Shown one piece after another: positions 43,231 through 56,709 of a DNA stretch of 64,000 bases. This DNA is from Streptomyces venezuelae (GTDB taxonomy: Bacteria > Actinomycetota > Actinomycetes > Streptomycetales > Streptomycetaceae). The position numbers and the translations under genes were made by a program. How positions within the stretch are numbered: the first letter of the stretch is position 1; each line of letters begins with the position of its first letter. The notes below the pieces were generated by a model. The model did no database searches. It saw only the letters and a list, made by a program, of their open reading frames with translations, and was not told where the DNA came from. The stretch spans positions 1,202,001 through 1,266,000 of the forward strand of contig NZ_CP029193.1 in NCBI RefSeq assembly GCF_008642355.1, read 5' to 3'.

Positions 43231-44558
43231 GCCCTTTTCGCCGCCCGCACGGGGATGGTGAGGCGGCGCACCTGGGGCAGGACCAGCGGGAGCAGCGCCG
43301 CGGCCGTGACCACGGCCGCGGCCCACGCGAGGGTGGTGTGCAGCCCGAACCCGGCCGCGACGGGTCCGGTGAGGAGGTACGCGACGGGGACGGGCAGCAT
43401 CTGGCCGAGCGTCGAGTACGACAGGACCCTGCTGAGACGGTCGCCCGGGATGCGTTCCTGCAACAGGGAGAGCCATACGACCATGGCGAGTTCCAGGCCC
43501 GCGCCCGCCACGACGAACGCGGCCACGAGCGCGGGCAGCGGGGCGCGGACGGCCATCGCCGCGAGGGGCAGGGCCAGCAGCACGGTCCCGCCGCACACGA
43601 CGGCGCCCGCGGCGGACGGCCGCCACGCCAGGGCCAGTGCGGCCCCCGCGATCAGGCCGCCGGTGAACGCGGACACGACCACGCCCCACAGCGCGGCCCC
43701 GCCGAGGACCCGCTGCGCGTACAGGGGCCCCAGCATCTGATATCCCGCCAGCCACGCGGAGCCGGTCACGGCGGCCTGACACACCATCACCGCCAGCCAG
43801 CGCCGCTGCCACACCTCCTGCCAGCCGCGGCCCATCTCGCCCCGCAGACCCGTGCCCGGCCGCCCTTGCCGTGGCGACGCGACGTCCGGACGTACGGCCG
43901 CCCTGTCCACGTTGATCCGCGCGAACAGCACGGCCGACACCGCGAACGTGACCGCGTCCCAGACGAGCGCCAGGGCGGGGCCCGCCGCGGCGATGAGCAC
44001 ACCGCCGAGCGCCGGGCTGGCCATCTTCCCCACGTTCTGCCCGAACTTCAGGAGTGCGTTGGCCGTACGCCGCTGCTCGGCCGGCACCACCTGGACGACG
44101 GCGCCGTCCGCCGCCGGAGCGAAGAAGGCGCCCGCGGCACCGCAGACCCCCGACGTGACCGCGAGCTGCCACGTGTGGACGACGCCGGACCAGATCAGAC
44201 ACGCGGCCGCCGTCTCGGCGAGCGCGCAGACGACGTTGGACCACACCATCACGCGCACGCGGCGGTACCGGTCGGCGATCACGCCGCCGACCGGCAGCAG
44301 AACGATCTGCGGCAGGACACCGGCCGCGAGCACGATCCCCAGGGCCTGCGGTCCGCCGCCGGTGGCGAGCGCGGCGAACGCGAGAGCCAGCGGCGCGACG
44401 GCCGAGCCCGCCCACGACAACAGATAGCCGCACCAGTGCAGCCGGAAGCCGCGCCGGGCGAGCGGCACGACAGCCTCGCGCAGCCGGGCCCGCCACCTGT
44501 TCCGCACATCGGTCCGGGGCTCCGTCGGATCCGGCGGCGCCGCGCTGACCGGCTTCAT
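43227..44558 (-). CDS. MFS transporter (MFS_3/enterobactin-exporter-like)
   Basis: The protein has 443 residues with twelve predicted membrane segments. GGVIADRYRRVRVMVWSN is the MFS loop 2-3 motif, and AAGAFFAPAADGAVVQVVPA followed by EQRRTANALLKFGQNVGKMA is the pattern of the EntS/MFS_3 exporters. Substrate is unknown; many relatives export siderophores or drugs. The 3' end overlaps the MMPL gene by four bases in convergent orientation. No dedicated regulator lies next to it. Confidence 0.85.
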   Translation of the reverse strand: MKPVSAAPPDPTEPRTDVRNRWRARLREAVVPLARRGFRLHWCGYLLSWAGSAVAPLALAFAALATGGGPQALGIVLAAGVLPQIVLLPVGGVIADRYRRVRVMVWSNVVCALAETAAACLIWSGVVHTWQLAVTSGVCGAAGAFFAPAADGAVVQVVPAEQRRTANALLKFGQNVGKMASPALGGVLIAAAGPALALVWDAVTFAVSAVLFARINVDRAAVRPDVASPRQGRPGTGLRGEMGRGWQEVWQRRWLAVMVCQAAVTGSAWLAGYQMLGPLYAQRVLGGAALWGVVVSAFTGGLIAGAALALAWRPSAAGAVVCGGTVLLALPLAAMAVRAPLPALVAAFVVAGAGLELAMVVWLSLLQERIPGDRLSRVLSYSTLGQMLPVPVAYLLTGPVAAGFGLHTTLAWAAAVVTAAALLPLVLPQVRRLTIPVRAAKRA

Positions 44559-44667
44559 CCCGGTGACTCTAGGTCGGCGCCGGGCCCGCGCACGCCGGGC
44601 GCGCCAGCCTCCCCCGGACGGTCAGCCATCCGAGGGAGCGAGTCGTACGGCTCGGTCTCCGAAGCCG

Positions 44668-47948
<3,281 letters not shown>

Positions 47949-48036
47949 CCCCACCCCACCGACCGCTGCCCTCTCGCGCCTCCGCCAAGGACGAGGGGGC
48001 AGCTTCCTGCGCGGGTAACGTCCACGCACCCTCGGC

Positions 48037-50223
48037 TCACCCGATGTCCAATGGGTCCACCCGCACGCGCACAGGCTCTCCCCCCGCCTCCCGCGCGCCC
48101 TTCGCGCCCCGCGCCATCCGCGCGGCCTGTGCCGTCTTCAGCGAAGCGGCGAGTGCGGCCCCGCTGCCCGGCGGCACCCGGATGAGCACGCGTTCCCACG
48201 GCTCGGGACCGGGCGGCACACCGGCGCCGCGCCGCGCCGCTGCGGAACCGGTTGGGCCGGGCGCACCGCCCCGCACCGGAACCGGCCCCAACACCACCGC
48301 GTCCCCCGGCAGTTCGGCACCGCCCAGGAACTCCGCCAGCGCCTCCGGCGGGCCGGACACCGACGCCATGCGCGACACCGGCGGGAAGCCCAGCTCGGCG
48401 CGTTCCGCGAGCTCACGTACCGCGTGGCCCACCGGGTCCCACCGCACCAGCGCCTGCACGGGCCGCAGGGTCGGCTCGGCCACGACGACCACCGTGCCGC
48501 CCGCGCCCTGCGGCCGGACCAGTGACGCGGCGCCGACCCAGCGCCGCAGCGCGTCCTCGCCGGCCCGCAGGTCGGGGCGGCCCAGCATGGCCCAGCCGTC
48601 GAGCAGCAGGGCAGCCGCGTAACCGCCCTCGGCGACGGGCTCCGCGCCCGGTGTGCTCACCACCAGCGCCGGTGCCCCCGGAACCGTGTCGAGCACCTGC
48701 TCACGGCCCGACGTCCGCACCGGCACCGCGGGAAACGCCCGGCCCAGCTCCTCCGCGGTCCTGCGCGCCCCGACGACCTGCGCGCGCAGCCGGAACCCGC
48801 CGCAGGACTCGCAGTGCCAGGAAGCCTCCTCCACCCCGCACCAGCCGCATCGCAGCGCGGCCCCGCTCCCCTGCGCCTCCAGCGGCCCCGCACAATGCCT
48901 GCACCGGGCCGGCTCACGACACCGCTCACAGGCGAGCCGCGGCACGTAACCACGCCGGGGCACCTGCACCAGCACGGGTCCGTGCTTCAGCCCCTCCCGT
49001 GCGACCTGCCACGCCAGCGTCGGCAGCCGCGCGGCCCGCGCCGCCTCGTCGCGCGCGAGGTCCAGGTCGCCCACGGTCCGCACGAGCGGCGCGGCGCCCC
49101 GCACCTGCTCGCGGTCGGCGACGAGCGGCGCGGCCCACCCGCTCTCGACGAGCTGCGCCGCCTCGACCGTGCAGCTCCAACTCCCGAGCAGAAAACCGCA
49201 CTTGTCCCGCGTGGCCCGCAGCTCGAGCACTTCCCTCACATGCGGGAACGGTGCCCTGTCGTCGCTGTGGTTGGAGTCCCCGTCGTCCCAGACGACGACG
49301 AGCCCCAGGTTCCGCACGGGCGCGAACATGGCGGCCCGGGTGCCGACGACGGCCCGCACGGTCCCGCGCCGCACGGCCAGCCACTCCTGGTAGCGCCGTT
49401 CCTGCCCGGCGTCGGCGGTGAGCAGCGCATGCTGTCCCGGACCGAGCAGCCGGTTCAGCGCGGCGTCCACGCGCGCGGCGGGCCGCCCGGTCGGCACGAC
49501 GACGAGGGCACCCCGCCCCGACGCGAGGGTGGCCTGCACGGCTCGGGCGATCTCCTCGGCCCACTCGGGTCCGGGCAGCGCCGTCCACACGGCGCGGGGC
49601 GCGCCCCCCGAGGCAAGGGAGCGCAGGAATTCGACGCCGTGCCCGTACCTCCCCCAGCTCCCCGGTTCGGGCGCGGCCGGCGGGGCGGGCGGCTCGGGGG
49701 CCGCCTTGGCCTCGGCGCGCGCGTGCCGGGGCGGTACCGCGAGCTGCAGGACGTCGGCGAGGCTGCCCGCGTAGCGGTCCGCCACGGCCCGCGCCAGCTC
49801 CAGGAGCCCGGAGTCGAGCACCGGCTCAGGCGAGACGACCTGCGCCAGCGCCGCCAACGGTCCGTTGTAGTCGGTCTCCGCGCACCGCTCGACGATGAAC
49901 CCGTCGATCAGCCCGCCTCCCTCGCGGCGCCCCTCCCGCACGTTCCGCGACCCGGCCCCGAACCGCACCCGGACCCGCACCCCGGGCTGTGCTTCGGCGT
50001 CCAGTTCCTCCGGCACGGCGTAGTCGAAATAGCGGTCGAGATGCAGCACGCCCTTGTCCACCAGCACCCGCGCGACCGGCAGCTCCTTGGCCAGCGCGGC
50101 TCCCCGCCAGGTCCGGGGCTTGGCGCGCGGCACCTTGGCCCTGCGCACCGACTCCCGGATCAGCGCAAGCTGCTCCGGCTCCTCGGCCCCCCCACCCTCG
50201 AACCCCTCGTTCTCCCTGCTCAC
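48037..50223 (-). CDS. priA: Probable replication restart protein PriA, degenerate helicase
   Basis: The protein has 728 residues from GTG at 50223. The 3'BD region (about 45-150), the helicase-like core and the zinc-binding module (CERCREPARCRHC, CGWCGVEEASWHCESC) are in the PriA order. The Walker A motif GVTGSGKT of canonical PriA is replaced by ALPGPEWAEE, and the DEEH box by WDDGD. The protein therefore probably cannot hydrolyse ATP and may act as a structural loader at stalled forks. This loss is known for actinobacterial PriA. The zinc ligands are kept. It lies downstream of metK behind a strong terminator. Confidence 0.9.
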   Translation of the reverse strand: MSRENEGFEGGGAEEPEQLALIRESVRRAKVPRAKPRTWRGAALAKELPVARVLVDKGVLHLDRYFDYAVPEELDAEAQPGVRVRVRFGAGSRNVREGRREGGGLIDGFIVERCAETDYNGPLAALAQVVSPEPVLDSGLLELARAVADRYAGSLADVLQLAVPPRHARAEAKAAPEPPAPPAAPEPGSWGRYGHGVEFLRSLASGGAPRAVWTALPGPEWAEEIARAVQATLASGRGALVVVPTGRPAARVDAALNRLLGPGQHALLTADAGQERRYQEWLAVRRGTVRAVVGTRAAMFAPVRNLGLVVVWDDGDSNHSDDRAPFPHVREVLELRATRDKCGFLLGSWSCTVEAAQLVESGWAAPLVADREQVRGAAPLVRTVGDLDLARDEAARAARLPTLAWQVAREGLKHGPVLVQVPRRGYVPRLACERCREPARCRHCAGPLEAQGSGAALRCGWCGVEEASWHCESCGGFRLRAQVVGARRTAEELGRAFPAVPVRTSGREQVLDTVPGAPALVVSTPGAEPVAEGGYAAALLLDGWAMLGRPDLRAGEDALRRWVGAASLVRPQGAGGTVVVVAEPTLRPVQALVRWDPVGHAVRELAERAELGFPPVSRMASVSGPPEALAEFLGGAELPGDAVVLGPVPVRGGAPGPTGSAAARRGAGVPPGPEPWERVLIRVPPGSGAALAASLKTAQAARMARGAKGAREAGGEPVRVRVDPLDIG

Positions 50224-50275
50224 AGCTGCATTCCTACCAGACCGCACTGACACGGCCGCACGGCCGCGACAACGC

Positions 50276-50311
50276 CGAGGCCCGGCACCCCCGCAGGGGT
50301 ACCGGGCCTCG
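50276..50311 (-). terminator. Terminator after metK
   Basis: CGAGGCCCGG (50276-50285) and CCGGGCCTCG (50302-50311) form a 10-bp stem, with ACCCC/GGGGT pairing in the loop. It lies 25 bases beyond the metK stop and before priA, which therefore needs its own promoter. Confidence 0.85.
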
Positions 50312-50335
50312 ACCGTGACCTGGTGAGGGCGGGAA

Positions 50336-51544
50336 CTACAGCCCCGCCGCCTTCCGCAGCGCCTCCACGCGGTCCGTGCGCTCCCACGTGAAGTCGGGGA
50401 TCGCCCGGCCGAAGTGGCCGTACGCGGCGGTCTGGGAGTAGATCGGGCGGAGCAGGTCGAGGTCGCGGATGATCGCGGCCGGACGGAGGTCGAAGACCTC
50501 GCCGATGGCCGTCTCGATCTTGTCCGTGTCGATCGTGGCCGTGCCGAACGTCTCGACGAAGAGACCCACGGGCTCGGCCTTGCCGATCGCGTACGCGACC
50601 TGGACCTCGCAGCGGGAGGCCAGGCCCGCGGCGACGACGTTCTTGGCGACCCAGCGCATCGCATAGGCGGCCGAGCGGTCGACCTTGGACGGGTCCTTGC
50701 CCGAGAAGGCGCCGCCGCCGTGCCGGGCCATGCCGCCGTAGGTGTCGATGATGATCTTGCGGCCGGTCAGGCCGGCGTCGCCCATCGGGCCGCCGATCTC
50801 GAAGCGGCCGGTGGGGTTGACCAGCAGGCGGTAGCCCTCGGTCTCCAGCTTGATGCCGTCCTCGAGGAGAGCCTTCAGCTCGGGCTCGACCACGAACTCG
50901 CGGATGTCGGGGGCCAGGAGCGAGTCCAGGTCGATGTCCGAGGCGTGCTGGGACGAGACCACGACCGTGTCGAGACGGACGGCCTTGTCGCCGTCGTACT
51001 CGATGGTGACCTGGGTCTTGCCGTCGGGGCGCAGGTAGGGGATGGTCCCGTTCTTGCGGACCTCGGAGAGGCGGCGCGAGAGGCGGTGCGCGAGGTGGAT
51101 CGGGAGCGGCATGAGCTCCGGGGTCTCGTCGCAGGCGTAGCCGAACATCAGGCCCTGGTCGCCCGCGCCCTGCTTGTCGAGCTCGTCCTCGTCGCCCTCG
51201 ACGCGCTGCTCGTACGCCGTGTCGACGCCCTGCGCGATGTCGGGGGACTGCGAGCCGATGGACACCGAGACACCACAGGAGGCGCCGTCGAAGCCCTTCT
51301 TCGAGGAGTCGTAACCGATCTCGAGGATCTTGTCGCGCACGAGCTGCGCGATCGGCGCGTACGCCTTCGTCGTGACCTCGCCGGCCACGTGGACGAGGCC
51401 CGTGGTGATCAGCGTCTCCACGGCGACCCGGGAGGTCGGGTCCTCCCGCAGAAGCGCGTCGAGAATGGTGTCGCTGATCTGGTCAGCGATCTTGTCGGGG
51501 TGACCCTCGGTCACAGACTCCGAGGTGAAGAGGCGCCGGGACAC
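50336..51544 (-). CDS. metK: S-adenosylmethionine synthetase
   Basis: The protein has 402 residues from GTG at 51544. It makes S-adenosylmethionine from methionine and ATP. Signatures [19 protein letters not shown] and [19 protein letters not shown] with the catalytic Lys and Asp residues are complete; [16 protein letters not shown] is the second ATP-binding motif. The enzyme is cytosolic and tetrameric in known cases. In Streptomyces extra MetK stimulates antibiotic production. A -10-like TAAACT lies about 80 bases upstream. A terminator follows the gene. Confidence 0.97.
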   Translation of the reverse strand: MSRRLFTSESVTEGHPDKIADQISDTILDALLREDPTSRVAVETLITTGLVHVAGEVTTKAYAPIAQLVRDKILEIGYDSSKKGFDGASCGVSVSIGSQSPDIAQGVDTAYEQRVEGDEDELDKQGAGDQGLMFGYACDETPELMPLPIHLAHRLSRRLSEVRKNGTIPYLRPDGKTQVTIEYDGDKAVRLDTVVVSSQHASDIDLDSLLAPDIREFVVEPELKALLEDGIKLETEGYRLLVNPTGRFEIGGPMGDAGLTGRKIIIDTYGGMARHGGGAFSGKDPSKVDRSAAYAMRWVAKNVVAAGLASRCEVQVAYAIGKAEPVGLFVETFGTATIDTDKIETAIGEVFDLRPAAIIRDLDLLRPIYSQTAAYGHFGRAIPDFTWERTDRVEALRKAAGL

Positions 51545-51901
51545 ATCGCTCCCTGTGGTTGCAGCGGCTGCTGGCTGATCATGGGTGGACGGCCGGGAGC
51601 TGCGCCCGGCGTCGTCCGAGACCAGTTTATCGGTCACACTCGGCCGCCGGACCACATGTCTCGCCACTTGGGAGCCCTGTGACCTGCGACACTGCGTTGC
51701 GCGGTACGACGATCGGCCCTCGCCGGGAAACCTCGCGCCCGATTTTGCCGGGTTTGAGGCGCCCGATGAGGCGAAGATGACATTGAGCCCTGCCCGCGGA
51801 CACCTCGTCAAGACAGGTGCTCGAATATGACCGAGTTCCGGATGGTGAGACGGGTGCGACGGGGAGCACGGACAGCGCCCCGGGACAGTGCCGCGCCGCC
51901 G
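51545..51901. other. 357-base region between metK and coaBC
   Basis: It holds the metK leader with TAAACT (51624-51629, minus strand) as a possible -10 element. I looked for a SAM riboswitch and found none. The remainder is the region behind the coaBC stop, without a clear terminator. Confidence 0.5.
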
Positions 51902-53107
51902 TCAGGCGAGGCGCTGTGCGACCAGGTCCCAGACCGTGTCCGCGAGGGCCTCCTTGGGGCCGTGCGGCACCGGCGTCTCGCTGCCGTCCGCGCCGAGCAC
52001 GACGGCCTCGTTCTCCTCGGAGCCGAACGTCTTGCGCTCGCCGACCTCGTTGACGACCAGCAGGTCGCAGCCCTTGCGGGCGAGTTTGGCGCGGCCGTTG
52101 GCCAGCACGTCGTCGGTCTCGGCGGCGAAGCCGACGATCACCTGGCCGGGGCGGGGGCGCTCCCCGGCGATCTCGGCGAGAACGTCGGGATTGCGGACCA
52201 GCGCGATCGGCGCGGGCTCCTGGCCGTCCTTCTTCTTGATCTTTCCTGTGGCGTACGTCTCGGGGCGGAAGTCGGCGACGGCGGCGGCCATGACCACGGC
52301 GTCGGCGTCGGCCGCGGCCTTGATGACGGCCTCGCGCAGCTGCACGGCGGTGCCGACCGGTACGACGTCGACGCCTGCCGGGTCGGGCAGCGCCGCGTTG
52401 GCGGCGACGAGCGTGACGCGGGCGCCCCGGGCGGCGGCGCTGCGGGCGAGCGCGTAGCCCTGCTTGCCCGAGGAGCGGTTGCCGAGGAAGCGGACCGGGT
52501 CGAGGGGTTCCCGGGTGCCGCCCGCGCTGACGACGACGTGGCGGCCGGCGAGGTCCTGGGCCAGGTCTCCGCGGGCGAGGACGCGGCGTACGACCTCGAA
52601 GAGTTCCACGGGGTCCGGGAAGCGGCCCTTGCCGGTGTCGACACCGGTGAGGCGGCCGACGGCGGGCTCGACGACGAGGGCGCCGCGGCGACGGAGTGTG
52701 GCCACGTTCTCCTGGGTCGCGGGGTGCTCCCACATCTCGGTGTGCATGGCGGGGGCGAAGACCACCGGACAGCGAGCGGTCAGGAGCGTGTTGGTGAGCA
52801 GGTCGTCGGCGAGTCCGTGGGCCGCCTTGGCGAGCATGTCGGCGGTGGCGGGGGCGACGATCACGAGGTCGGCGTGCTGGCCGATGCGGACGTGCGGCAC
52901 CTCGTGGACGTCGGACCAGACCTCGGTGGAGACGGGGTTGCCGGAGAGCGCGGACCACGTCGCGGCGCCGACGAAGTGCAGCGCGGACGCGGTCGGCACG
53001 ACGCGTACGTCATGGCCGGACTCGGTGAGCCGCCGCAGCAGCTCGCACGCCTTGTAGGCGGCGATGCCGCCGCTGACCCCCAGGACTACCTTCGGCTTCT
53101 CGGCCAC
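51902..53107 (-). CDS. coaBC: Bifunctional phosphopantothenoylcysteine decarboxylase/synthase
   Basis: From GTG at 53107 the protein has 401 residues, with GGGGAG upstream; GTG at 53113 and ATG at 53146 are alternatives. CoaC (about 1-185) has the FMN-binding LGVSGGIAAYKACELLRRL, the catalytic His in SALHFVGAATWSALSGN and APAMHTEMWEHPA. CoaB (about 190-400) has VVSAGGTREPLDPVRFLGNR followed by SSGKQGYALA, and KKKDGQEPAPIALVRNPDVL. Together they turn phosphopantothenate and cysteine into phosphopantetheine for coenzyme A. The rpoZ terminator lies just upstream, so coaBC may have its own promoter. Confidence 0.95.
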   Translation of the reverse strand: MAEKPKVVLGVSGGIAAYKACELLRRLTESGHDVRVVPTASALHFVGAATWSALSGNPVSTEVWSDVHEVPHVRIGQHADLVIVAPATADMLAKAAHGLADDLLTNTLLTARCPVVFAPAMHTEMWEHPATQENVATLRRRGALVVEPAVGRLTGVDTGKGRFPDPVELFEVVRRVLARGDLAQDLAGRHVVVSAGGTREPLDPVRFLGNRSSGKQGYALARSAAARGARVTLVAANAALPDPAGVDVVPVGTAVQLREAVIKAAADADAVVMAAAVADFRPETYATGKIKKKDGQEPAPIALVRNPDVLAEIAGERPRPGQVIVGFAAETDDVLANGRAKLARKGCDLLVVNEVGERKTFGSEENEAVVLGADGSETPVPHGPKEALADTVWDLVAQRLA

Positions 53108-53152
53108 TGCCACTGTCTCCCCGCACTCGGATGCGTACTGCTCCATGACACA

Positions 53153-53187
53153 CCACAGGCCCGGCAGTCGTACTGCCGGGCCTGTGG
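53153..53187 (-). terminator. Terminator after rpoZ
   Basis: CCACAGGCCCGGCAGT (53153-53168) and ACTGCCGGGCCTGTGG (53172-53187) form a perfect 16-bp stem with loop CGT, 17 bases beyond the rpoZ stop. Confidence 0.88.
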
Positions 53188-53203
53188 TGAAGGTACGTGC
53201 TGC

Positions 53204-53476
53204 TTACTGCGCCGGGCCCTCGATGGCCTCGGACGTCAGCAGGCCCGCGTTGATCTCGCGGAGCGCGATCGAGAGCGGCTTCTCGTGGACGTGCGTGTCC
53301 ACGAGGGGGCCGACGTACTCCAGGAGGCCTTCACCGAGCTGCGAGTAGTACGCGTTGATCTGGCGCGCGCGCTTGGCGGCGTAGATCACGAGGCTGTACT
53401 TCGAGTCGGTGGCTTCGAGCAGCTCATCAATCGGCGGGTTGATGATGCCCTCGGGCGCGGTGATGGAAGAGGACAC
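53204..53476 (-). CDS. rpoZ: RNA polymerase omega subunit
   Basis: The protein has 90 residues from GTG at 53476, with GAAGG upstream. It binds and stabilises the beta-prime subunit during RNA polymerase assembly. The conserved helix [20 protein letters not shown] matches the Rpb6/omega fold. In S. coelicolor loss of rpoZ impairs aerial growth and antibiotic production. The gene follows gmk by 26 bases, the standard gmk-rpoZ arrangement, and is closed by a strong terminator. Confidence 0.97.
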   Translation of the reverse strand: MSSSITAPEGIINPPIDELLEATDSKYSLVIYAAKRARQINAYYSQLGEGLLEYVGPLVDTHVHEKPLSIALREINAGLLTSEAIEGPAQ

Positions 53477-53502
53477 TCTCTGCCTTCCGATGGGTGTAAA
53501 GA

Positions 53503-54096
53503 TCAAAGAACTTTCATCAAGGCTAGCAGCTCACGGGCCACGTCCTCGACGGAGGTGTTGACAAGCGTCGTATCGAACTCGGCTTCGGCGGCGAGCTCCA
53601 CCTTGGCGGCGGCGAGCCTGCGCTCGATGACCTCGGGCGCCTCCGTCCCGCGGCCGGTGAGCCGACGGACCAGCTCGTCCCAGCTCGGCGGGGCGAGGAA
53701 GACGAGCTGCGCCTCCGGCATCGACTCGCGCACCAGGCGGGCGCCCTGGAGGTCGATCTCCAGGAGGACGGGCTCGCCCGCCTCCAGGCGGTCGAGGACC
53801 GCGCGACGGGGGGTTCCGTAGCGGTTGCCCGCGAATTCGGCCCACTCCAGGAGCTCGCCGTTGGCGATGAGCTTGTCCATCTCGTCGTCGGAGACGAAGA
53901 AGTACTGGACACCGTGCTTCTCACCGGGCCGCGGCTTGCGAGTGGTGGCCGAGACCGAGAGCCAGACCTCGGGGTGTTCTTTGCGCATATGAGCGACGAC
54001 CGTGCTCTTGCCGACCCCGGAGGGGCCGGAGAGCACGGTCAGCCGCGGACGTACGTCCGGGGGCACGGGGGTCGTCCCCCGGGATGTTGCAGCCAT
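53503..54096 (-). CDS. gmk: Guanylate kinase
   Basis: The protein has 197 residues from ATG at 54096; a longer in-frame ATG at 54135 begins at the sIHF stop region and lacks a site. It phosphorylates GMP to GDP with ATP. P-loop [11 protein letters not shown] lies at about residue 23, followed by [20 protein letters not shown], the GMP-binding region. [20 protein letters not shown] forms the Walker B strand. It lies directly downstream of sIHF and upstream of rpoZ on the same strand. Confidence 0.96.
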   Translation of the reverse strand: MAATSRGTTPVPPDVRPRLTVLSGPSGVGKSTVVAHMRKEHPEVWLSVSATTRKPRPGEKHGVQYFFVSDDEMDKLIANGELLEWAEFAGNRYGTPRRAVLDRLEAGEPVLLEIDLQGARLVRESMPEAQLVFLAPPSWDELVRRLTGRGTEAPEVIERRLAAAKVELAAEAEFDTTLVNTSVEDVARELLALMKVL

Positions 54097-54134
54097 GCAG
54101 CGATTATCCAGGTTCTCAGGAGTGCCTGAGAACA

Positions 54135-54461
54135 TCAGCCGGCGGCACCCCCACCGAACTCTCGCTCGAGCGACGCGATCTGGTTGGAGCCGAGACCGCG
54201 CACACGGCGGCTCTCGGAGATGCCAAGACGCTCCATGATCTGCTTGGCACGGACCTTGCCCACGCCCGGCAGGGACTCCAGGAGGGCGGAGACCTTCATC
54301 TTGCCGATGACATCGTTCTCCTGGCCCTGCTTGATGACCTCATGAAGCGAGGCACCGGAGTGCTTGAGTCGATTCTTGACCTCGGCCCGCTCCCGGCGAG
54401 CCGCGGCGGCCTTTTCGAGCGCGGCTGCGCGCTGTTCAGGGGTAAGGGGCGGAAGAGCCAC
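54135..54461 (-). CDS. sihf: Integration host factor sIHF (mIHF family)
   Basis: The protein has 108 residues from GTG at 54461, with GAGGTGA upstream. An N-terminal long helix rich in Ala/Glu/Arg ([20 protein letters not shown]) is followed by the helix-two-turns-helix domain [20 protein letters not shown] and [20 protein letters not shown]. The protein is a nucleoid-associated factor that bends and topologically constrains DNA; it affects sporulation and secondary metabolism in S. coelicolor. The sequence is unrelated to proteobacterial IHF. It precedes gmk on the same strand. Confidence 0.96.
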   Translation of the reverse strand: MALPPLTPEQRAAALEKAAAARRERAEVKNRLKHSGASLHEVIKQGQENDVIGKMKVSALLESLPGVGKVRAKQIMERLGISESRRVRGLGSNQIASLEREFGGGAAG

Positions 54462-54508
54462 GCCTACGTCACCTCGGATGTCGAACTGTCGGATACGGAC
54501 CGGTGAGG

Positions 54509-54537
54509 AACCTAGTCGCCCCACACCTGGTGAGCAA
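54509..54537 (-). promoter_or_regulatory. Promoter of sIHF
   Basis: On the minus strand TTGCTC (54537-54532) and TAGGTT (54514-54509) are separated by 17 bases. Transcription would start about 40 bases before the sIHF start codon. Confidence 0.55.
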
Positions 54538-54656
54538 CGTGCAACGCGCTTGCCCGTTCGCTCTCGTCGGAGACTAGCGGGCATGGCCGCCAGAGTCAGC
54601 GAGAACAGACGAAAAGTCCTGGTCAGCCTGCGCCGAGCCGTACATATCGGGCATAT

Positions 54657-54678
54657 CTCCCCGGTTTTGGCCGGGGAG
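54657..54678 (-). terminator. Terminator after pyrF
   Basis: CTCCCCGG (54657-54664) and CCGGGGAG (54671-54678) form a perfect 8-bp stem with loop TTTTGG. It separates the pyr genes from sIHF. Confidence 0.75.
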
Positions 54679-54716
54679 CCGTCAAGGAAACATAAGGACA
54701 GGCCCTGTTCGCCCGC

Positions 54717-55562
54717 TCAGCGCGGGTCGACGGCCGCCCTGATCTCGTCCGCGAAGCGCGTCGCGGAGTCCCGCAGGCCCGTGACGTCGGGTCCGTGCCG
54801 CAGCACTCCCCGGCTGACGTTCGGGACGACGTTGCGCACCGCCGCGCCGAACACCGAGGGAAGGTCGGCCGGGGTCGCGCCCTGGGCGCCGATGCCGGGG
54901 GCGAGCAGCGGGCCGTTGATCGCCAGGTCGTACGAGGACAGGTCCCCGAGCGTGGCACCGACGACCGCTCCGAAGGATCCGAGGGGCTCCGCCCCCGCGT
55001 TCTCGGCGGCGAGGTGCCCGAGGACCGTGGCGCCGACCGTGCGGCCGTCCTCACGCACCGCGTGCTGCACCTCGGCGCCCTCGGGGTTGGAGGTGAGGGC
55101 GAGCACGAAGAGCCCGGCGCCGTTCTCGCGCGCCAGGTCGACGGCCGGCTTCAGGGAGCCGTAGCCGAGGTAGGGCGAGACGGTGAGCGCGTCGCTGAAC
55201 AGCGGCGAGTCCTTGTGCAGGAAGGTCTCGGCGTACGCGGCCATGGTGGAGCCGATGTCGCCGCGCTTGGCATCCATCACGATCAGGGCGCCGGCCGCCC
55301 GCAACTCCTCGACGGCCTTCTCCAGGACGGCGATGCCGCGCGACCCGAAGCGCTCGAAGAACGCGCTCTGCGGCTTGAACACCGCGACGGTCCCGGCGAG
55401 CGCCTCCACGACGGTGCGTGTGAACCGCTCAAGGCCCGCGATGTCGTCGTTCAGGCCCCACGCGGTCAGGAGCGAGGAGTGCGGGTCGATGCCGACGCAC
55501 AGGGGGCCGCGCTCGTCCATGGCGTGGCGCAGGCGCGTACCGAAGGGCTCCAGGGGGCTCAT
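54717..55562 (-). CDS. pyrF: Orotidine 5'-phosphate decarboxylase (type 2)
   Basis: The protein has 281 residues and starts in an ATGA overlap with pyrD. It decarboxylates orotidine monophosphate to UMP, the last step of the pathway. The catalytic motif appears as [19 protein letters not shown], with the Asp-Lys-Asp array; [19 protein letters not shown] is the type 2 N-terminal motif, longer than the E. coli type. The C-terminal [20 protein letters not shown] holds the phosphate-binding region. The partner pyrE is not in the window. A terminator follows. Confidence 0.96.
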   Translation of the reverse strand: MSPLEPFGTRLRHAMDERGPLCVGIDPHSSLLTAWGLNDDIAGLERFTRTVVEALAGTVAVFKPQSAFFERFGSRGIAVLEKAVEELRAAGALIVMDAKRGDIGSTMAAYAETFLHKDSPLFSDALTVSPYLGYGSLKPAVDLARENGAGLFVLALTSNPEGAEVQHAVREDGRTVGATVLGHLAAENAGAEPLGSFGAVVGATLGDLSSYDLAINGPLLAPGIGAQGATPADLPSVFGAAVRNVVPNVSRGVLRHGPDVTGLRDSATRFADEIRAAVDPR

Positions 55563-56674
55563 GCGGTGACCTCGGGCTTCCGGACATCGGCGCCGACCGC
55601 GTCGGCGAGGGTGGCGTACGGGCTCGTGCGCAGGCGCGCGGCGAGGCCCTTGTGGACGGCTCGGCCCCAGAAGGGCCCTTCGTAGATGAAGGCGCTGTAG
55701 CCCTGGACGAGGGTGGCGCCCGCGAGGATGCGCTGCCAGGCGTCCTCGGCGTTCTCGATGCCGCCGACACCCACGAGCGTGATCCGGTCCCCCACGCGCG
55801 CGTAGAGGCGCCTGAGGACCTCCAGGGAGCGCTCCTTGAGGGGCGCGCCCGACAACCCTCCGGCCTCTCCGTAGAGGGCGGGTGCGGAGGCGAGGCCGAG
55901 GCTTTCGCGGGCGATGGTGGTGTTCGTGGCGATGATGCCGTCCAGGCCGAGTTCGACGGCGAGGTCGGCGACCTCGTCGATGTCCTCGTCGGCCAGGTCC
56001 GGCGCGATCTTGACGAGCAGCGGGACGCGGCGGCCCTCGACGCTGCGGTCGGCGGCCTCGCGCACGGCGGTCAGGAGGGGCCGCAGCGACTCGGTGGCCT
56101 GGAGGTTGCGCAGGCCCGGGGTGTTGGGCGACGAGACGTTGACGACGAGGTAGTCGGCGTGGCGAGCGAGCCGCTCGGTGGACTTCACGTAGTCGGCGGC
56201 CGCCTCCTCCTCGGGGACGACCTTGGTCTTGCCGATGTTCACGCCGACGACGGTCTTGAAGACGGGCGTACGGGTGGCCAGGCGCTCCGCGACGGCCGCG
56301 GAGCCCTCGTTGTTGAAGCCCATGCGGTTGATCAGCGCGCGGTCCGGGACGAGGCGGAAGAGCCGCTTCTTGGGGTTGCCGGGCTGCGGCTCGCCGGTGA
56401 CCGTGCCGATCTCGATGTGGTCGAAGCCGAGCATCGACATTCCGTCGATCGCGACGGCGTTCTTGTCGAAGCCCGCGGCGAGCCCGAAGGGGCCGTGCAT
56501 CCGCAGCCCGAGGGCCTCGGTGCGCAGCTCCTTGTACCGGGGCGCGAGGACGGCCGCGACGAAGGTGCGCAGCACGGGGATGCGGGCCGCGAGGCGGATC
56601 CAGCGGAAGGCCATGTGATGGGCCTGCTCCGGGTCCATGCGCTTGAAGACGAGATGGAAGAACAGCTTGTACAT
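55559..56674 (-). CDS. pyrD: Dihydroorotate dehydrogenase, class 2 (quinone)
   Basis: The protein has 371 residues. It oxidises dihydroorotate to orotate and passes electrons to quinone. The N-terminal helices (about 1-40; [20 protein letters not shown]) form the membrane-associated quinone tunnel. The catalytic Ser lies in [30 protein letters not shown] and [18 protein letters not shown] are FMN-site segments. Two tandem AGGGGTCCTC copies stand before the ATG. A strong terminator separates it from carB, so expression needs read-through or a separate promoter. Confidence 0.96.
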   Translation of the reverse strand: MYKLFFHLVFKRMDPEQAHHMAFRWIRLAARIPVLRTFVAAVLAPRYKELRTEALGLRMHGPFGLAAGFDKNAVAIDGMSMLGFDHIEIGTVTGEPQPGNPKKRLFRLVPDRALINRMGFNNEGSAAVAERLATRTPVFKTVVGVNIGKTKVVPEEEAAADYVKSTERLARHADYLVVNVSSPNTPGLRNLQATESLRPLLTAVREAADRSVEGRRVPLLVKIAPDLADEDIDEVADLAVELGLDGIIATNTTIARESLGLASAPALYGEAGGLSGAPLKERSLEVLRRLYARVGDRITLVGVGGIENAEDAWQRILAGATLVQGYSAFIYEGPFWGRAVHKGLAARLRTSPYATLADAVGADVRKPEVTA

Positions 56675-56709
56675 AGGGGTCCTCAGGGGTCCTCAGGTGT
56701 GCTCACCAG

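Noticed and set aside
48252..49421. Pro/Ala/Arg-rich frame opposite priA
   Set aside because: Composition of an antisense frame; no domain, and priA with its zinc module is clear.
51545..51901. Possible SAM riboswitch upstream of metK
   Set aside because: No conserved SAM-I or SAM-II core could be found in the leader.
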